DNA of 13,196 nucleotides, taken from the NCBI GenBank assembly GCA_902477915.1, contig CABSJA010000049.1:1-13196 (forward strand). Reading direction: 5' to 3'. The translations under genes and the position numbers were made by a program. Source of the DNA: an uncultured Veillonella sp. Its GTDB lineage: Bacteria > Bacillota > Negativicutes > Veillonellales > Veillonellaceae. Positions 1 to 7,105 of the stretch are shown here, one piece after another; position 1 is the stretch's first letter; each line of letters begins with the position of its first letter. Under the pieces are notes generated by a model, which saw only the letters and a program-made list of their open reading frames with translations, had not been told where the DNA came from and did not search any database.

Positions 1-286
1 ATACATCATTAGATACATAGCCAGCCTTGGTCGTAGATCGTTGCCCTAAGGTAAATAATTTGCCTATCCAAGTCTTTTCAAAGTGATTAAAGAACACGAT
101 GATAAGGACAATCAACAAGGCTGTTAATCCTAGTACGGCATATAGCGCCACCGTACCTTCTCCAAGGGCTACATACACACCCCAAAGGAATGTACAATAA
201 CCGATGAGTCCCAAAATACCACCTGGAACAACAAGTTCTACAGCCATTAGGGCAATCCCTATAGCCATCCATACTAAAAACTCCAT
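1..286 (-). CDS. NfeD-family membrane protein, N-terminal part (runs off the left edge)
   Basis: Reading the minus strand from ATG at 286-284 gives an open frame of 95 codons to the window edge, so the C-terminal part is missing. The ATG follows a clear GGAGG about 6 bases upstream, which decides the start. The protein begins MEFLVWMAIGIALMAVELVV and has an E-x-x-x-PGG-x-x-x-x-x-G signature followed by two more hydrophobic segments (roughly residues 23-40 and 47-68). It then turns hydrophilic (FNHFEKTWIG...). This matches the N-terminal membrane region of NfeD proteins, which usually sit beside SPFH/flotillin-type proteins, have a C-terminal OB-fold domain, and act in membrane organisation or quality control. 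The OB domain and any flotillin partner would lie outside the window. The family call rests on the pattern of the membrane part only. Confidence 0.7.
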   Translation of the reverse strand, partial: MEFLVWMAIGIALMAVELVVPGGILGLIGYCTFLWGVYVALGEGTVALYAVLGLTALLIVLIIVFFNHFEKTWIGKLFTLGQRSTTKAGYVSNDV

Positions 287-329
287 AGGCCCTCCTCTCT
301 TTAATTAATTTTATACAACTTATATATTC

Positions 330-358
330 ATTATACAATATAAATAATAAATTATAAA
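330..358 (-). promoter_or_regulatory. Possible promoter of the NfeD-family gene
   Basis: On the minus strand a perfect TATAAT (plus 330-335) lies about 45 bases upstream of the start codon. A weak TTTATA (plus 353-358) lies 17 bases further up. The surroundings are very AT-rich, so chance matches are likely. Nothing else recognisable lies between 287 and 460. Confidence 0.3.
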
Positions 359-452
359 GATAACCCTTATCATATAAATCTATTTCATATCAAATAGTCT
401 TACATCCTAAACCTATTCGGTTCACAAGTATTAAACGATGATATGTATAAGA

Positions 453-500
453 TAATAAAAACGACTACTTTCACAGGATCATACCTGATTCAGTAGTCGT
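453..500 (-). terminator. Rho-independent terminator downstream of uraA
   Basis: ACGACTACT (461-469) pairs perfectly with AGTAGTCGT (492-500). Inside lies a second 4-bp stem, CAGG/CCTG (474-477/484-487), across a 4x4 internal loop. On the minus strand the hairpin is followed by a T-rich tail (TTTTTATT), so it fits termination of uraA, which ends 84 bases upstream in transcription order. The stretch 501-584 holds no recognisable gene. Confidence 0.8.
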
Positions 501-584
501 TATTTATAAAGTATATTAGTTTAAAGCTTTACTATTGTCAGTCATCATCGTAAGATGCTATTTCATCAATAGGTTTGACTATAA

Positions 585-1868
585 TTATACTTCTGTTTTT
601 TTCAATTGGTCATTACCAACGCCTGTTTTTTGAAGAATCAATAGGATGATACTCATTGCCATGCCTACTACAGTCGCAAGGCCCATGCCTTTCAACACAA
701 CAGGACCTACAGCAAGTTCAGCACCGCTAAGGCCTACAACAAGGATAACAGATGTTAAGATCATGTTCACAGGATTTGTATAATCTACCTTGCGTTCTAC
801 AAGCATGCGCAAACCGGATGCTGCAATGATACCGAACAAGAGAATGGATACACCCCCCATAACCGGTACTGGGATAGCATGGATAAGAGCAGCTACTTTA
901 CCTACAAAGGAGATAATCATAGCAAGAACAGCAGCACCGCCGATAACCCATACACTGAAGCAACGGGTGATAGCGAGTACACCGATGTTTTCACCATATG
1001 TCGTATTTGGTGTAGCACCAAAGAAACCAGATAAAATATTCGCAAGACCATCACCGAGCAAAGAACGTTGTAAGCCTGGTTCTTTCATCAAGTCTTTGGA
1101 TACGATGTTACTAGTTACAACCAAGTGACCTACATGTTCTGCAAATACTACAAAGAGTGCTGGCATAATCATGATGATTGCATTGATATCAAATACAGGC
1201 ATGCCATAGAACTGCGGTAAGGAGAACCAAGGTGCAGCCTCTACGCTAGAGAAATCAACAACACCCATAAAGGCGGATAATATATAGCCGGAAACAACGC
1301 CAATCAAAACAGGGATAACTGCTAAGAAACCACGGAACACAACAGTACCAAGCAAGGTAACAACTAAGGAAAACATAGAAATAAATACAGCTTGGCTGTG
1401 GCTCATGCCCAAATCTTGATTACCAATAAGGCCAGACATGCTCATCGCTACTGGTGCCAATTCCAAACCAATAATAGCAACGATAGCACCCATGGCAGCC
1501 GGTGGGAATAACTTATCAATCCAACGCGTACCAATATAGCGAACTAGAACAGATAAAATCACAAAGGATAAACCAAATACAACGAAGGCACCTTTAGCTG
1601 CCTCATAACCGAGGCCGGCAGATAATACACCAGCTACAGGAGCAATGAAAGCAAAGCTAGAACCGAGGTATGCAGGGATTTTACCTTTACATACGAATAG
1701 GTATAGCAATGTACCGATACCATTCATAAATAAAGCTGTTGCAGGATCTACTTTCAACAAATATGGTACTAATACAGTAGAGCCAAACATAGCAAATAAA
1801 TGTTGGAAACTAAGTGGCAACATACGCCCCCAAGACGGGCGCTCTTGAATATCAATATAATCCTTCAT
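585..1868 (-). CDS. uraA: Uracil permease, NCS2/UraA family
   Basis: This 427-residue polytopic inner-membrane protein is a nucleobase:proton symporter importing uracil for salvage. The N-terminal PSWGRMLPLSFQHLFAMFGS stretch, the region near residues 66-76 (PAYLGSSFAF) and the TPNTTYGENIGV signature (286-297) are hallmarks of UraA/PyrP. Glu244, His248 and Glu293 correspond to the uracil- and proton-coupling residues Glu241, His245 and Glu290 of E. coli UraA, with the same +3 offset throughout. The length is normal for the family (about 430). The start has a GAGAGGA ribosome site 6 bases upstream. It lies 110 bases downstream of the SEDS gene, has a hairpin in its leader, and ends at its own terminator, so it is probably a separate unit. 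Uracil is the likeliest substrate; other pyrimidines cannot be excluded. Confidence 0.93.
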   Translation of the reverse strand: MKDYIDIQERPSWGRMLPLSFQHLFAMFGSTVLVPYLLKVDPATALFMNGIGTLLYLFVCKGKIPAYLGSSFAFIAPVAGVLSAGLGYEAAKGAFVVFGLSFVILSVLVRYIGTRWIDKLFPPAAMGAIVAIIGLELAPVAMSMSGLIGNQDLGMSHSQAVFISMFSLVVTLLGTVVFRGFLAVIPVLIGVVSGYILSAFMGVVDFSSVEAAPWFSLPQFYGMPVFDINAIIMIMPALFVVFAEHVGHLVVTSNIVSKDLMKEPGLQRSLLGDGLANILSGFFGATPNTTYGENIGVLAITRCFSVWVIGGAAVLAMIISFVGKVAALIHAIPVPVMGGVSILLFGIIAASGLRMLVERKVDYTNPVNMILTSVILVVGLSGAELAVGPVVLKGMGLATVVGMAMSIILLILQKTGVGNDQLKKTEV

Positions 1869-1901
1869 TTTTTCCTCTCACCACAATAACAACACTAGGT
1901 T

Positions 1902-1933
1902 CCAACGCTATACCCGGTATGATATAGCATTGG
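1902..1933 (-). promoter_or_regulatory. Strand-biased hairpin in the uraA leader
   Basis: CCAACGCTATA (1902-1912) and TATAGCATTGG (1923-1933) form an 11-bp stem around a 10-base loop. The single non-Watson-Crick pair is C-A in plus-strand RNA but a U-G wobble in minus-strand RNA, so the full stem forms only in the transcript of uraA. It starts 34 bases upstream of the uraA ATG and 45 bases after the SEDS stop. No U-run follows, so it is a poor intrinsic terminator. An mRNA-processing or leader-control element is possible. Confidence 0.45.
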
Positions 1934-1978
1934 ATTTTACACATATATGTTACTCTTATGAAACATAAGAATTACACA

Positions 1979-3322
1979 TCAATTTTTAGGTCTCGGACGT
2001 CTACGCGTTGGTCTTCTAGGCTCTCTAGGTCTAAACGGACCAGGCATTTCAGTCTTGTCTGTTTCTTGAGTCGCCTTAGGTTTGAAGCGACTTTGTGTCT
2101 CTTCACGCAAGGATGGTAAATCCTCAGCCGTACCAACTTGTTTTACACCTTCTACATTACGGCGACCAACACTGGCTAACAAGCCTATGGCCATAAAGTT
2201 CATTAACAATGAAGAACCGCCATAACTAATAAATGGCAAAGGCACACCTGTTACCGGCATAATCCCGCAAACCATGGCAATATTAAATAATGCTTGTCCA
2301 CTGATGAGCAAGGTTATGCCCATAGCTAACCATCTGCCAAATTCATCACGAGATTTATTAGCAATGCGGAAACCAAAGTATGTAAAGGCCGCTACCAAGA
2401 GAACGACAAAGACAGCACCGACAAAGCCCATTTCTTGAGCCCACACGGCAAATGCAAAATCTGTATGAGCCTCTGGCAAGTAAAAGTACTTAGATGTACC
2501 TTGCATAAAGCCTTCCCCAAGAATACCACCAGAACCTACGGCCAAAAGACCTTGTACAGTTTGATAGCCCATATCTTGAGCATGCGGCCAAGGATCGAAC
2601 CATGACTGAATCCGTTCCCAACGATATGGCGACATACGAGCTGCAATGAAGCCGATCACACCAGCTACGGCAAAGGCACCACCAAAGAATCGCCCATCAA
2701 AGCCTGCTAAGTAAATTAGTATGAAGGAGAACCCAAAGATTAGTACAGTAGTCCCCATATCTGGTTGCAAGATGGTTAGAACTGCAAAGATTATCGGCCA
2801 AACTAACATTGGCAACATATAACCTACCCGCTCACTCACATAACCTTGTAAGTTTGTGAGTGGATTATTATATCTTGATTTACCCCATTTTCTCATGGTA
2901 CTCAATTTAGCGGATGTCCATATTATAGCAGCTAACTTGGCAAATTCCGACGGCTGTATCGATACGGGACCGATAACGATCCACCGACGCGCACCATTAA
3001 TGACAGAGCCCGCCACAAGGACTAACACCATACCTATTAGGGTTGCAATCATTATGCGTTGCAACATATGTGGCTTTTGTAGTTGCCTATAATCATACCG
3101 ATATAAAATAACACCTATTGCCATTGAAAGAAATAGGAAGCCTATATGTTTTGAAAAGTACCCTAAAAGCCCTGTATTTTCGTAAATAGAGTTAATATAA
3201 GTGGCACTGAAGATATTCACACTACCTATAATCGTGATAAGCAATATAGGTAAGAGCATACCTTGTAAATCATTTTTAAAGAGTGAGCCCCACCGACTAT
3301 CCCCCTTATTCGGTGTTTCCAT
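1979..3322 (-). CDS. SEDS-family peptidoglycan glycosyltransferase (FtsW/RodA/SpoVE type)
   Basis: This 447-residue polytopic membrane protein polymerises lipid II into glycan strands, normally with a class B penicillin-binding protein. Family marks are GARRWIVIGPVSIQPSEFAKL (near 110-130), LQPDMGTT (185-192), the large outer loop with WFDPW (241-245, holding the conserved Asp243 thought to be catalytic), YLPEAHTDFAFAVWAQEMGF (281-300) and PVTGVPLPFISYGGSSLL (356-373). About ten membrane segments are visible. The C-terminus adds a hydrophilic tail of some 60 residues ending in an Arg/Pro-rich stretch (from about 427), so the protein is longer than E. coli RodA. The start is ATG, one base after the trmB stop. 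The motifs do not separate FtsW from RodA with certainty: lacking a visible PBP or mreC/D neighbour, I leave the symbol open. Confidence 0.9.
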   Translation of the reverse strand: METPNKGDSRWGSLFKNDLQGMLLPILLITIIGSVNIFSATYINSIYENTGLLGYFSKHIGFLFLSMAIGVILYRYDYRQLQKPHMLQRIMIATLIGMVLVLVAGSVINGARRWIVIGPVSIQPSEFAKLAAIIWTSAKLSTMRKWGKSRYNNPLTNLQGYVSERVGYMLPMLVWPIIFAVLTILQPDMGTTVLIFGFSFILIYLAGFDGRFFGGAFAVAGVIGFIAARMSPYRWERIQSWFDPWPHAQDMGYQTVQGLLAVGSGGILGEGFMQGTSKYFYLPEAHTDFAFAVWAQEMGFVGAVFVVLLVAAFTYFGFRIANKSRDEFGRWLAMGITLLISGQALFNIAMVCGIMPVTGVPLPFISYGGSSLLMNFMAIGLLASVGRRNVEGVKQVGTAEDLPSLREETQSRFKPKATQETDKTEMPGPFRPREPRRPTRRRPRPKN

Positions 3323-3323
3323 G

Positions 3324-3983
3324 TTAAGCCTCCTTTTGTACTTTTGGCTTAATTGCTTCTAAGCGGAAAATAGGTTGCCCTTTAGCACTAAACTTTTCTT
3401 CATACTCAGTTTTTACATTTGGAAGGTCTGTACTATGTAAATCATAGGTTACATTTTTAAGTTCCCATCCACATTCTTTGAATTCTTCAAGAGAGAACAT
3501 AAATAAACCTTCATTATCAGTTTTAAAGTGAACCTCACCACCATCTTTTAAAAGACGAGCATAACGATCGAGGAATGTATGATATGTGAGGCGACGCTTA
3601 GCATGTTTTGCCTTAGGCCAAGGATCACAGAAGTTGATATAAAAGCGATCTACTTCACCTGGCGCAACAACCTCTTCAATACCAGCAATATCAAAGAGAG
3701 ATACCTTAGCATTATCTCGCTCTGCTTCAAAGATTTTTTGTGCTGCGTAATAAATTACCCCAATTTGCACTTCAAATCCTACGAAGTTAGCATCTGGATA
3801 CGCTTCGGACATACCGGCAATAAAACGACCCTTACCTGTACCAAGTTCCATATATAATGGTCGTTCAGGATGGGCAAATAACTCACGCCATTTGCCCTTG
3901 TACTGTTCCTGGCCGGACAAAATAATATGAGAGTCATATTCGTGGATAGCTTCATCAATCCACGGTTTTCTACGAAGGCGCAT
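3324..3983 (-). CDS. trmB: tRNA (guanine-N7-)-methyltransferase
   Basis: This 219-residue cytoplasmic enzyme transfers a methyl group from S-adenosylmethionine to N7 of guanine 46 in the tRNA variable loop. The SAM-binding loop ELGTGKG is at 46-52, with the acidic strand end GFEVQ at 69-73. The family signature FCDPWPKAKHAKRRL spans 118-132. FKTDNE (153-158) and TEYEEKF near 190-200 also match TrmB. The length is normal. The ATG has a strong AAGGAG ribosome site. The gene is followed after one base by the SEDS cell-wall gene, so both are surely cotranscribed. Why a tRNA modification gene and a glycan polymerase are linked is not evident. Confidence 0.96.
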   Translation of the reverse strand: MRLRRKPWIDEAIHEYDSHIILSGQEQYKGKWRELFAHPERPLYMELGTGKGRFIAGMSEAYPDANFVGFEVQIGVIYYAAQKIFEAERDNAKVSLFDIAGIEEVVAPGEVDRFYINFCDPWPKAKHAKRRLTYHTFLDRYARLLKDGGEVHFKTDNEGLFMFSLEEFKECGWELKNVTYDLHSTDLPNVKTEYEEKFSAKGQPIFRLEAIKPKVQKEA

Positions 3984-4108
3984 ACTTTCTCCTTACATCT
4001 ATGTTAACTATTAATTATATCTATTATTACAGATCATATACCTATCTTATTAATTATAGAAAAGGGGGAGTTAAACGTCAATTACATTTCCCTTCTCATA
4101 TACATAAA

Positions 4109-4138
4109 AAAGACCTACTTCCAAAGAAGTAGGTCTTT
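4109..4138 (-). terminator. Terminator of the secreted CMD-like gene
   Basis: A perfect 13-bp stem, AAAGACCTACTTC (4109-4121) with GAAGTAGGTCTTT (4126-4138), closes a CAAA loop. On the minus strand it runs into a T tract and begins 6 bases after the stop codon of the gene ending at 4145. It insulates trmB and the SEDS gene from upstream transcription. Confidence 0.92.
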
Positions 4139-4144
4139 ATATTC

Positions 4145-4828
4145 TTAGAAAATCAAAGATTCAAGATTTTCAATTTGATATTTGCTGAGGCCAAGCTCAG
4201 ATAAACTCTTTTCAGATGCAGCGAATAGATTATTTTTACCTACACGCGTACCTAAAGCTGCGGCAGCGACCAATTCACGGTCCAACTTACCAAGGCGAGA
4301 GCGATTACGATTTTGCGGTTTTGGTTTCTTCATACGGAACGTATTGTATTGAACCGCTTCTTTTGTATCCTCATTTTTAGCCTTAGCCAAAGCAGCCCCA
4401 TTAGTGCCATTCCCCAATAAAGCACTAAGTCCTGTTTGCTTTGGAACCATTTTTTCGTAATCAGCGCCAAACTCAGGACGCTCCTCACGTAATTGATCAA
4501 ATGTAGCTAATGCTGCATTCATTTGCTTTAAACCAGCAGCAGAGTAAAGTTGGCGAATCGCAATACTCACCTCTTGCGGTGTCAACGTACCTCGCTCAAT
4601 AGCAGAGGCGATTGTACTTTTCAATGCACCTTGATCACCGGATGCTGTATAGCGACCGATATCAACCAAGTCTTTTTGACGTGCATTGAGTTCTTTAGGC
4701 GTATATATGTTTATCTCAGATATAGACGGTGCCTGCTTAGAAGGCTGTTCTCCCGCCCCATTAGCCTCAGACATATAGCCACCGGCGACGATGGCCACGG
4801 CTAATGTTAAGGTTAATACTTTTTTCAA
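4145..4828 (-). CDS. Secreted carboxymuconolactone decarboxylase/AhpD-fold-like protein without redox cysteines
   Basis: This 227-residue protein has a clear signal peptide (KKVLTLTLAVAIVAGG, likely cleavage after ANG near residue 24), so it acts outside the cytoplasm. Residues 54-117 (LVDIGRYTASGD, LTPQEVSIAIRQLYSAAG, LNAALATF-like pattern) resemble one half of the CMD/AhpD helical fold: 'L-x-x-IG-x-xTASGD' and 'GxLTPQEVxxxIxQLY'. A second partial copy, LDRELVAAAALGTRVG, starts near residue 182. Two-repeat exported CMD proteins exist in anaerobes. The CxxC or single catalytic Cys usual for AhpD-type members is absent; the whole protein has no cysteine. The start codon is TTG, since no in-frame ATG precedes the signal peptide; GGGAG lies 11 bases upstream. 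The family call is from remembered patterns and is moderately sure; function is unknown. Confidence 0.6.
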   Translation of the reverse strand: MKKVLTLTLAVAIVAGGYMSEANGAGEQPSKQAPSISEINIYTPKELNARQKDLVDIGRYTASGDQGALKSTIASAIERGTLTPQEVSIAIRQLYSAAGLKQMNAALATFDQLREERPEFGADYEKMVPKQTGLSALLGNGTNGAALAKAKNEDTKEAVQYNTFRMKKPKPQNRNRSRLGKLDRELVAAAALGTRVGKNNLFAASEKSLSELGLSKYQIENLESLIF

Positions 4829-5030
4829 CGTCTTACAATCTCCCTTTTCATTAATACTTACTTATATAATACTGTGATATTTTTGTACATTAACAACAAA
4901 CTTGTTCTACTGTAATACATACTGTAGATAATATTATATAATACTTCATCTAATTTTTATAGTCCTATTCGAAAAAAATCTATAATCTTTTAACATTTTT
5001 TATATTTTTATAAAAAATAAAGCAAGAAAT

Positions 5031-5071
5031 AATGCAGTAGAAACAGGGTAAACCCATATTTCTACTGCATT
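5031..5071 (-). terminator. Terminator of the DXS-like gene
   Basis: A perfect 13-bp stem, AATGCAGTAGAAA (5031-5043) with TTTCTACTGCATT (5059-5071), encloses a loop that has its own GGG/CCC pairing (5046-5048/5053-5055). On the minus strand a T-rich stretch follows. It lies 36 bases after the stop codon at 5107. The remaining part of the 4829-5106 gap is extremely AT-rich and shows no gene. Confidence 0.88.
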
Positions 5072-5106
5072 TATAGATAAAATTATTTATTTAATATTTC
5101 ATCGAA

Positions 5107-6864
5107 CTAAACGGATAAAATTTGTTTAGCATCCGCTACAATCTGATTTAAAGAAACGCCATTTTCTCGTAACAATTCCGTTGCATCATAGCGATCGTGG
5201 AATTCTTTAGCAATACCATAGTTTTTAACACGCACATCAGATGGACCGTAGAAGCTAGCTACACGTTGTCCCCAACCGCCTTCAACTACACCATCTTCCA
5301 ATGTAAATACTACAGAATGATTTGCTTTCAATTCTTCCAGTAATGCTTCATCAAGACCAGAAGCAAATTTAGGATTTACTACAGTTGCATTGATACCGTC
5401 TTTAGCCAATGCATCAGCCACTTGATTTGCCAAATGGTAGAAATTACCAAGGCCTAACAAGGCAATGCGTTCACCACGACGAGTCACCTCAGATTTATTT
5501 AAAATGCTGTAATCAGTCGTATCGGCTACACCAGTAGATGTAAATTCACCTACAGGAACACGAATAGCCACAGGATGCTCGTGTTGATGCACTCCATATT
5601 CCGTCATAGCCAACAATTCTTCATTATTAGTAGGTGCTAAGTATACTAAGTTAGGAATGCTTGTAAGCATAGGAATATCAAAGAATCCTAAATGCGTAAC
5701 ATCGTTCATGCCATATACAGATGCCATATGATTGATAATAACCGCACTGTTATTATTGACGCAAAGATCTTGAACCAATTGGTCATAAGCGCGTTGTAAG
5801 AAGGTACTATCTACACTGAACACTGGCTTACCGCCATTTTTTGCAATACCAGAACTCATCGCAATGGCATGTTCTTCCGCAATGCCTACATCGATATATT
5901 GTTTACCAGCTTCGTTACGCCATTCAGAGTTAAAGCCAAAGCCACCTGGTGTCCCTGCATTAATAGCTACCACTGTTGGATCTACTTTAATTTGTTCCAT
6001 CAAATAGTCCGCAATTGTACCAGCATAGGTCGGACCATGATGTTCCTTTTTGAGTTTACCTGTTTCTAAATCAAATGGCCTTGTCCAGTGGAAGGCCTCT
6101 TTATTTTGCTCTGCAATAGCATAACCCTTACCTTTTTGAGTAACAATATGTAAAACTATAGGATGGTTAATATCTTTTACATCCTTAAACACATTGATTA
6201 ATGTTTCCAAATCATTGCCATCGGCTACAAAACGATAATCCAAACCAAGAGCCTTAAAGATATTGTTAGAGCTTTCACCATTAGACTCGCGTAATTCACG
6301 AAGACCACGATACAAGCCACCATGATTTTCTGCAATGGATTGGTCATTATCATTGACAATAATAATCATATTGCTGTCTAATGTGGCCGCATAATCAAAA
6401 CCTTCAAATGCTTCACCGCCAGACAAAGAACCATCGCCAATGATAGCGATAATATTTTCAGAGTCCCCTTTTAAATTACGAGCTGTTGCTAAACCAGATG
6501 CTAAAGAAATAGATGTGGAGGTATGACCAATATTGAAGAAATCGTGCTCACTTTCAGTAGGATCTGTATAACCCGTTACGTCATCATAATGATCGTGATC
6601 TAAGAACGCCAATGCACGACCTGTGACCATTTTATGTACATAAGACTGATGAGACACGTCATAAACAATCTTATCTACAGGAGAATTAAATACATAGTGC
6701 AAGGCCATAATCATTTCCGCTACGCCCATAGGAGGGCCAAAATGACCACCATGCTCAGAAACCTTTGTCATAAGAGCTTGACGAGCTTGTGCTGTTAAGT
6801 CTGTTAATTCAGAAATAGATAAGCCTTTTAAATCGGCTGGAGATTTTATATCAATTAAGTTCAT
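5107..6864 (-). CDS. dxs: 1-deoxy-D-xylulose-5-phosphate synthase-like thiamine-diphosphate enzyme
   Basis: Transketolase-superfamily enzyme of 585 residues; classical DXS joins pyruvate and glyceraldehyde 3-phosphate to make DXP for isoprenoids, thiamine and pyridoxal. The start at ATG 6864 is preferred because AAAGGA precedes it; an upstream in-frame ATG at 6879 overlaps that site. In the 585-residue numbering: GHFGPP with His41 near the cofactor, DVSHQSY at 69-75, the ThDP/Mg motif GDGSLSGG (143-149) with NDND (171-174), His259, catalytic Glu330 in VGIAEEHA, STFLQRAYDQ (353-362), His391 and Arg435. Odd points: Asp352, Met380 and Asn387 stand where E. coli DXS has Tyr392, Arg420 and Asp427, and the usual GGLHPFP-type loop is replaced by a GYTDPTESEHDFF segment. 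It is slightly short for DXS (about 620). It is divergent from a MerR gene with a MerR-type promoter. The symbol reflects the family; substrate may differ. Confidence 0.82.
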   Translation of the reverse strand: MNLIDIKSPADLKGLSISELTDLTAQARQALMTKVSEHGGHFGPPMGVAEMIMALHYVFNSPVDKIVYDVSHQSYVHKMVTGRALAFLDHDHYDDVTGYTDPTESEHDFFNIGHTSTSISLASGLATARNLKGDSENIIAIIGDGSLSGGEAFEGFDYAATLDSNMIIIVNDNDQSIAENHGGLYRGLRELRESNGESSNNIFKALGLDYRFVADGNDLETLINVFKDVKDINHPIVLHIVTQKGKGYAIAEQNKEAFHWTRPFDLETGKLKKEHHGPTYAGTIADYLMEQIKVDPTVVAINAGTPGGFGFNSEWRNEAGKQYIDVGIAEEHAIAMSSGIAKNGGKPVFSVDSTFLQRAYDQLVQDLCVNNNSAVIINHMASVYGMNDVTHLGFFDIPMLTSIPNLVYLAPTNNEELLAMTEYGVHQHEHPVAIRVPVGEFTSTGVADTTDYSILNKSEVTRRGERIALLGLGNFYHLANQVADALAKDGINATVVNPKFASGLDEALLEELKANHSVVFTLEDGVVEGGWGQRVASFYGPSDVRVKNYGIAKEFHDRYDATELLRENGVSLNQIVADAKQILSV

Positions 6865-6892
6865 ATGTGTTCCTTTCATTAGGTGTCATATA

Positions 6893-6920
6893 ACAATACA
6901 ACCTCTAGAATTTGTATTGT
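6893..6920 (-). repeat. Inverted repeat in the DXS-like 5' leader
   Basis: ACAATACAA (6893-6901) and TTGTATTGT (6912-6920) are perfect 9-bp arms around a 10-base spacer that contains TCTAGA. It lies between the promoter and the ribosome site of the DXS-like gene, so it would form a leader hairpin in that mRNA, or could be a second protein-binding site. There is no poly-U tail. Confidence 0.5.
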
Positions 6921-6959
6921 ATTACTAACCGTGCTATACTGTATGTCCAGCATGTAATA

Positions 6960-6990
6960 AGTATAGAACTTAAAGTTAGGTTTAAGTCAA
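6960..6990 (-). promoter_or_regulatory. MerR-type promoter and operator of the DXS-like gene
   Basis: Minus-strand TTGACT (plus 6985-6990) and TATACT (plus 6960-6965) are separated by exactly 19 bp, the over-long spacing typical of MerR-activated promoters. A perfect dyad, ACTTAAA (6968-6974) and TTTAAGT (6981-6987) with a 6-bp centre, lies between and partly over the elements. MerR-family activators bind such a dyad and untwist the DNA to align the two hexamers. The divergent MerR gene next door is the obvious regulator. Confidence 0.88.
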
Positions 6991-7003
6991 GCGAGAACGT
7001 AAA

Positions 7004-7038
7004 ACTTAACTCTAACCTTAAAAATATACGTATATTAT
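7004..7038 (+). promoter_or_regulatory. Probable merR promoter region with degenerate operator and palindrome
   Basis: Plus-strand TTAACT (7006-7011) and TATATT (7031-7036) are again 19 bp apart. ACTTAAC-N6-CTTAAAA (7004-7023) is a degenerate copy of the DXS-like gene's operator, with a good left half and a poor right half. AATATACGTATATT (7023-7036) is a perfect 14-bp palindrome over the presumed -10. Autoregulation by the MerR protein is plausible but the elements are weak. Confidence 0.45.
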
Positions 7039-7105
7039 ACGCTTAATACATTACTCCTGACACTAAATCTTTTACGAATTTAATATGAACCCAAAAGGAG
7101 GTCCT

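Noticed and set aside
87..338. An 83-codon minus-strand frame starting at 338
   Set aside because: It overlaps the NfeD-family gene in another frame, is Cys/Arg-rich without family likeness, and has no ribosome site.
1869..1978. A PyrR-type attenuator or known riboswitch before uraA
   Set aside because: I see neither a PyrR-binding consensus nor a terminator/antiterminator pair, only the simple hairpin.
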